From contig NZ_CALHGG010000179.1 of assembly GCF_938029845.1 (NCBI RefSeq), positions 1-8,415 on the forward strand: a stretch of DNA of 8,415 bases, read 5' to 3'. Made by a program: the position numbers and the translations under genes. The number at the start of each line of letters is the position of its first letter. Within the stretch, counting starts at the first letter, position 1. A model generated the notes under the pieces. It searched no databases, was not told the DNA's origin, and worked only from the letters and a program-made list of their open reading frames with translations. This DNA is from an uncultured Capnocytophaga sp. GTDB lineage: Bacteria; Bacteroidota; Bacteroidia; Flavobacteriales; Flavobacteriaceae. This document shows, one piece after another, positions 5,962 through 8,415 of this stretch.

Positions 5962-6432
5962 ATGACAACTATAGAAATACCTAAGTTTATAGAAAAGTAT
6001 AAAGCCTACGAGCGGGAGGGCGGTGTGATAGACTTTCGTATCTTTCAGTTGGATACGGAGCAGGAGGATACACCTTATCAGAAGCATTTGGCAGTAGCCC
6101 AGCAGACCCTTATTTCGGTAGCGGAAGAAGTAAATACGCGTCTTGACCGTATAGCGGCTAAATCTAAAATAAATCGTAAGAAACTTTTTACGATGGACTA
6201 CGATTTTGGTGTCCTTAAAGATTCGGGTAAGGAGATTTCTGTACAAGACTTTATGGGCTGTCAATATGAAGAGGTGAGCGGAAGGATAATTCTTAGTGGT
6301 GGGAAACTGCACAATCGTTATTTTTACTGTGATGATAAAGAAGTGCCTGAAAAAGCAGTGGCGATGACTGAGGAAGACCTGAAAAAGGAAGCCTTTGCTT
6401 ACGCTTTCTTTCAGCCCCGTACTCTTTTATGA
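5962..6432 (+). CDS. Protein of unknown function, first of an ATGA-coupled pair
   Basis: This is a 156-residue soluble, mixed-charge protein starting at 5962, just 9 bases after the previous stop. It has an N-terminal helix (IEIPKFIEKYKAYEREGG), a strand with VIDFRIFQLD, a long helix (residues about 39-68, with HLAVAQQTLISVAEEVNTRL), and then a beta-rich part with LFTMDYDFGVLKDSGKEISV, GRIILSGGKLHNRYFYCDD and a final helix before AYAFFQPRTLL. It has no export signal or membrane segment, and I do not recognise the family. Its TGA (6430-6432) overlaps the next ATG in the four bases ATGA, so the two genes are likely translated together and may act together. A frameshifted single gene is possible but less likely, since both parts look complete. 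Confidence 0.75.
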   Translation: MTTIEIPKFIEKYKAYEREGGVIDFRIFQLDTEQEDTPYQKHLAVAQQTLISVAEEVNTRLDRIAAKSKINRKKLFTMDYDFGVLKDSGKEISVQDFMGCQYEEVSGRIILSGGKLHNRYFYCDDKEVPEKAVAMTEEDLKKEAFAYAFFQPRTLL

Positions 6433-6644
6433 TTACAAAAAGCAATTTTGAAAAGGGCAATTTCTTTTTAGACTTTTGTAGGTTGCTTTTTACTGATATT
6501 TCTCAAATAGAAGTCTATAAGTGGAGTACGGATAGCTCTAATTACTTTGATGAGGGCAAAGACTGGTGGGGGAGTTTCTTTTGGACGGTTTATAATCCAT
6601 GTAGGGATTGGTATATAGGGATTATAGCCTCAACAACTGATTAA
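6429..6644 (+). CDS. 71-residue aromatic-rich protein of unknown function
   Basis: It starts in the ATGA overlap with the preceding gene and ends at TAA (6642-6644). The protein is very rich in Trp, Phe and Tyr: a helix (FFLDFCRLLFTDIS), then VYKWSTDSSNYFDEGKDWWG, then strands with SFFWTVYN and WYIGIIASTTD. The pattern 'WSTD.SnYFd.GkeWWG.f.WT.y......IgIiASTTD' is one I recall from small hypothetical proteins of Bacteroidota that lie in immunity-like gene arrays; no function is established. The strong aromatic conservation-like pattern and the coupled start argue that it is a real gene despite its size. Confidence 0.7.
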   Translation: MITKSNFEKGNFFLDFCRLLFTDISQIEVYKWSTDSSNYFDEGKDWWGSFFWTVYNPCRDWYIGIIASTTD

Positions 6645-6675
6645 TTATCAAATCAAAAATCACTCTTGCGGATTG

Positions 6676-6698
6676 TCCCCTTCCCTTCGGGAGGGGGA
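6676..6698. repeat. GC-rich hairpin in an AT-rich gap
   Basis: TCCCCTTCCC (6676-6685), loop TTC, and GGGAGGGGGA (6689-6698) form a ten-pair stem with one G-T pair. It lies in the 80-base gap between 6644 and 6725, and further G-rich sequence (GGGGGTAGC) follows. There is no T-run after it, so it is not a standard intrinsic terminator. It looks like a dispersed intergenic palindromic repeat; it could still slow or end transcription between the coupled pair and the DUF6794 gene. Confidence 0.6.
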
Positions 6699-6724
6699 AC
6701 GGGGGTAGCACTTCAAATAATCAT

Positions 6725-7120
6725 ATGAAGCATCTTGTTATTTTTTGTGTGAGTATCATTACTTTTACAGCTTTTGGACAAATAAAAAATACTGATATGA
6801 AAAAACAAAAACCTAAAAACCTAACAGAATGTATCCAAATGTTGGATAAGAACCTCAAAAAAGAGGATAAGGAATGTATAAAAACGCTTACCGAAGAAGA
6901 ATTCTTTATGGAAAGCCATTTTACTTTAGGTATGGGTATCCGCAATGAGTGGATTCGCAGTGGGAACCCTGAGCTTGTGAAGTTCTTTTCGGATGAAGGT
7001 GTCAAGCATCCCGATGATATGTCGGCTATGATACTTACAAGCTATTATAGGCATCTTTTGGGAAAAGAAATAGACTTTGAAGGACAGATTTCAGCACACA
7101 AAAAGCAGTTAGAAAAATAG
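6725..7120 (+). CDS. Exported DUF6794 protein
   Basis: The 131-residue protein has a signal peptide (MKHLVIFCVSIITFTAFGQ, with likely cleavage after FG or GQ near residue 19) and a single DUF6794 domain (about 30-118). The recognised signature, in order, is NLTECIQMLDKNLKKEDKE, LTEEEFFMESHFTLGMGIRN, a 'g...l..fF...Gv.HPDDMS' segment (VKFFSDEGVKHPDDMSAM), and ILTSYYRHLLGKEID. Most relatives I recall have LGMWIRNNWGLW; here the W is Gly (LGMGIRNEWI) and the region after it differs. The family is common in Bacteroidota and has no known biochemical role; it often occurs in clusters of small immunity-like genes. Most copies I recall are cytosolic, so the signal peptide deserves notice. It sits 15 bases before the next gene. 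Confidence 0.8.
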   Translation: MKHLVIFCVSIITFTAFGQIKNTDMKKQKPKNLTECIQMLDKNLKKEDKECIKTLTEEEFFMESHFTLGMGIRNEWIRSGNPELVKFFSDEGVKHPDDMSAMILTSYYRHLLGKEIDFEGQISAHKKQLEK

Positions 7121-7135
7121 AAATAATAAAGCACT

Positions 7136-7630
7136 ATGTCGGATTTCACCATTTTTTTAGGTGCTAATGGACTTTTATTCTTAATAACATCTCTAATCAT
7201 TTGGAAAGTCTATTCTATTTACAAAAAGGCAAAAAGTGAATTGTCTCCTAACTTTTCTTATGACCAGTTGCCGGATATACGTTTTGACTATATCGAAGAA
7301 TTACAAAAAATCCTTAAACGGCAACACAATAATGAGATGAAGGTTGTTATCTTTTTCTATGTGGTTTTTCTCTTTATGATGGTGAGAATAGCAATAGATT
7401 CTAATGAATTTTTATCTTTAGCAGTAATTGGAACTCTATTTTTGATAGTAGGTTTGATATTGACTGTTAAAAGTAATAAAGTAATGAATCAGTTATGGGC
7501 TGAGAAAATAAGCAAACTATCAAAGGATGATTTCAATCGAGTAGAGCGAATTAGAAAGAGAGTAGGGGTACCGCCTCGTTATTTTTTTGAAGAATACTAT
7601 TTTGTATATAGGCAGCAGTTACAAATTTAA
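7136..7630 (+). CDS. Small membrane protein with three predicted helices
   Basis: The 164-residue protein has a helix near the N-terminus (about residues 5-27, LGANGLLFLITSLIIWKVY), a hydrophilic stretch (28-67, with ELSPNFSYDQLPDIRFDYIE and KRQHNN), a second helix (about 68-86, VVIFFYVVFLFMMVRIAI) and a third (about 91-110, LSLAVIGTLFLIVGLILTV). A basic, mostly helical tail (111-164) follows, ending VPPRYFFEEYYFVYRQQ. I do not recognise the family. By charge the tail should be cytosolic. It follows the DUF6794 gene by 15 bases, and the two may belong together, since small membrane proteins often serve as immunity or accessory partners in such arrays; that is inference. Confidence 0.7.
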   Translation: MSDFTIFLGANGLLFLITSLIIWKVYSIYKKAKSELSPNFSYDQLPDIRFDYIEELQKILKRQHNNEMKVVIFFYVVFLFMMVRIAIDSNEFLSLAVIGTLFLIVGLILTVKSNKVMNQLWAEKISKLSKDDFNRVERIRKRVGVPPRYFFEEYYFVYRQQLQI

Positions 7631-7640
7631 GAAAGTGAAT

Positions 7641-7811
7641 ATGCGGAAAATAAGAAGAGTAGCCCTCGGAAACATAAGAGGTGTATATAGTTGTACAATT
7701 CGTGGAGATATTAAAGTAACATATATGCCATATAGTAAGGAAGAATATGAATGCTTGAGAAAAGAAATGGATAGGTACGCCAAAGATTACAATGGCGATA
7801 GCTGGAATTAA
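7641..7811 (+). CDS. 56-residue basic ORF of unknown function
   Basis: ATG at 7641 follows the previous stop by 10 bases, with GAAAG five bases upstream as a weak ribosome site. The frame is open further back to 7587, but that would lie inside the preceding gene. The peptide starts MRKIRRVALGNIRGVYSCTI, continues with GDIKVTYMPYSKEEYECLRK and ends in YAKDYNGDSWN: basic at the start, with beta-like strands and a helix at the end. It could be a complete small protein or the surviving C-terminus of a longer gene. No family is recognised. The next start (7823) is only 11 bases away, which fits an operon. Confidence 0.45.
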   Translation: MRKIRRVALGNIRGVYSCTIRGDIKVTYMPYSKEEYECLRKEMDRYAKDYNGDSWN

Positions 7812-7822
7812 TAATTAAAACA

Positions 7823-8415
7823 ATGAACACAAATAAGCAAGAGAAATATGATGAAATAACCGATTTTCACAAGGGCTTTGCTTGTGTAAGACAAGGTGAC
7901 AAATGGGGCTACATCAATGAGAAGGGAACCCTTATTACCCCTATAAAGTACGATTTTGTCTATGACTTCTTTCAAGGAGTGGCAATGGTGAGAATAGGTG
8001 CGCAATACGGATTGATAGATACCTCTGGCAAGGAGATTACTCCCGTAAAATACGATCTTATAGATGACAACGACTTTTATAACCACCGTCCTGCAGCTGC
8101 CCTGTTGAATGGCAAATGGGGCTTTATCAATGAGAAAGGAGAAGAGGTGATTCCCTTTATCTATGAAGACACTACCTACTTTCATAAAGATTATGTAGCT
8201 GTGAAGAAAGATGGCAAATGGGGTTTTATCAACCGGAAAGGAGAACAAATCATACCTTTTCTGTACGATGATGCTTCTTATTTCACCGAGGGGCTTGCTT
8301 TGGTGAAGAAAGGTGATAAATATGGTTATATCAATGACAAAAACGAAACCGTCCTCCCTTTTATTTATGACGATGGCGCTCTCTTTGAGAATGGTAAAGC
8401 GTGGGTACAGATAGG
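7823..8415 (+). CDS. WG-repeat protein (3' end beyond the window)
   Basis: From ATG 7823 the frame stays open to the right edge, giving 197 codons without a stop. The protein is built of WG repeats (PF14903 type) at a spacing of about 34 residues. Cores are KWGYINEKG (27-35), QYGLIDTSGKEITP (61-74), KWGFINEKGEEVIP (98-111), KWGFINRKGEQIIP (132-145) and a variant KYGYINDKNETVLP (166-179), each followed by a Y-D/E rich segment such as IKYDFV or FIYEDT. A sixth unit begins near residue 185. There is no signal peptide, so the product should be cytosolic unless the ATG is wrong. WG repeats form beta-propeller-like or solenoid binding surfaces. Members are frequent in Bacteroidota accessory and immunity-like loci, where their partners are mostly unknown. 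The start follows the previous stop by 11 bases. Confidence 0.9.
   Translation, partial: MNTNKQEKYDEITDFHKGFACVRQGDKWGYINEKGTLITPIKYDFVYDFFQGVAMVRIGAQYGLIDTSGKEITPVKYDLIDDNDFYNHRPAAALLNGKWGFINEKGEEVIPFIYEDTTYFHKDYVAVKKDGKWGFINRKGEQIIPFLYDDASYFTEGLALVKKGDKYGYINDKNETVLPFIYDDGALFENGKAWVQI

Noticed and set aside
5956..6312. 118-codon minus-strand frame opposite the 5962-6432 gene
   Set aside because: It lies wholly opposite a well-placed gene with coupled starts, and its product has no plausible domain.
6721..7005. 94-codon minus-strand frame opposite the DUF6794 gene
   Set aside because: The plus strand encodes a recognised domain with a signal peptide; the reverse frame is a shadow.
7808..8248. 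Long open frame on the minus strand opposite the WG-repeat gene
   Set aside because: The plus-strand frame has unmistakable WG repeats; the reverse frame only mirrors the repeated codons.

Overview
The window looks like chromosomal DNA from a Bacteroidota bacterium, most likely a flavobacterium such as Capnocytophaga. The clues are its moderately AT-rich composition, weak or absent Shine-Dalgarno sites, promoter boxes of the Bacteroidota TAnnTTTG type, AT-rich 'attaaca' spacers before genes, and Bacteroidota-type families (DUF6794, DUF6348-like, WG repeats, an exported lactonase). The genus is inferred from style and was not tested.

Layout. Positions 1-1041 hold a cut-off gene, a 27-residue ORF, and two small genes of unknown function (334-663 and 670-1041). 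Positions 1079-2203 encode an exported lactonase with a seven-bladed beta-propeller, followed by a DUF6348-like protein (2227-2916). A convergent membrane protein lies on the minus strand (2929-3726). The 185-base gap at 3727-3911 holds a symmetric promoter-like inverted repeat, a GC-richer block, and the last codons of a second copy of the 334-663 gene. A paralogue of the 670-1041 gene (3912-4286) follows. Next are a lipoprotein (4349-5422), an OmdA-like plus helical-repeat protein (5455-5952), an ATGA-coupled pair (5962-6432 and 6429-6644), a GC-rich hairpin, a secreted DUF6794 protein (6725-7120), a three-helix membrane protein (7136-7630), a 56-residue ORF (7641-7811), and a WG-repeat protein that runs off the right edge (7823-8415). 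No stretch longer than 300 bases is without a gene. No tRNA, rRNA, CRISPR array, transposase or integrase is visible.

How the genes fit together. Apart from the lactonase and perhaps the lipoprotein, this is a run of small, mostly acidic, mutually unrelated proteins, closely packed on one strand, with one module duplicated and partly eroded. That is the look of an accessory array of immunity-type genes, as found behind polymorphic or contact-dependent toxin loci. No toxin, Rhs/YD-repeat or secretion gene is in view, so this reading is an inference from layout. The clearest direct observation is the duplication: two paralogous genes (123 and 124 residues), each preceded by the same coding tail, which belongs to an intact gene in copy 1 and to a roughly 11-codon stub in copy 2.
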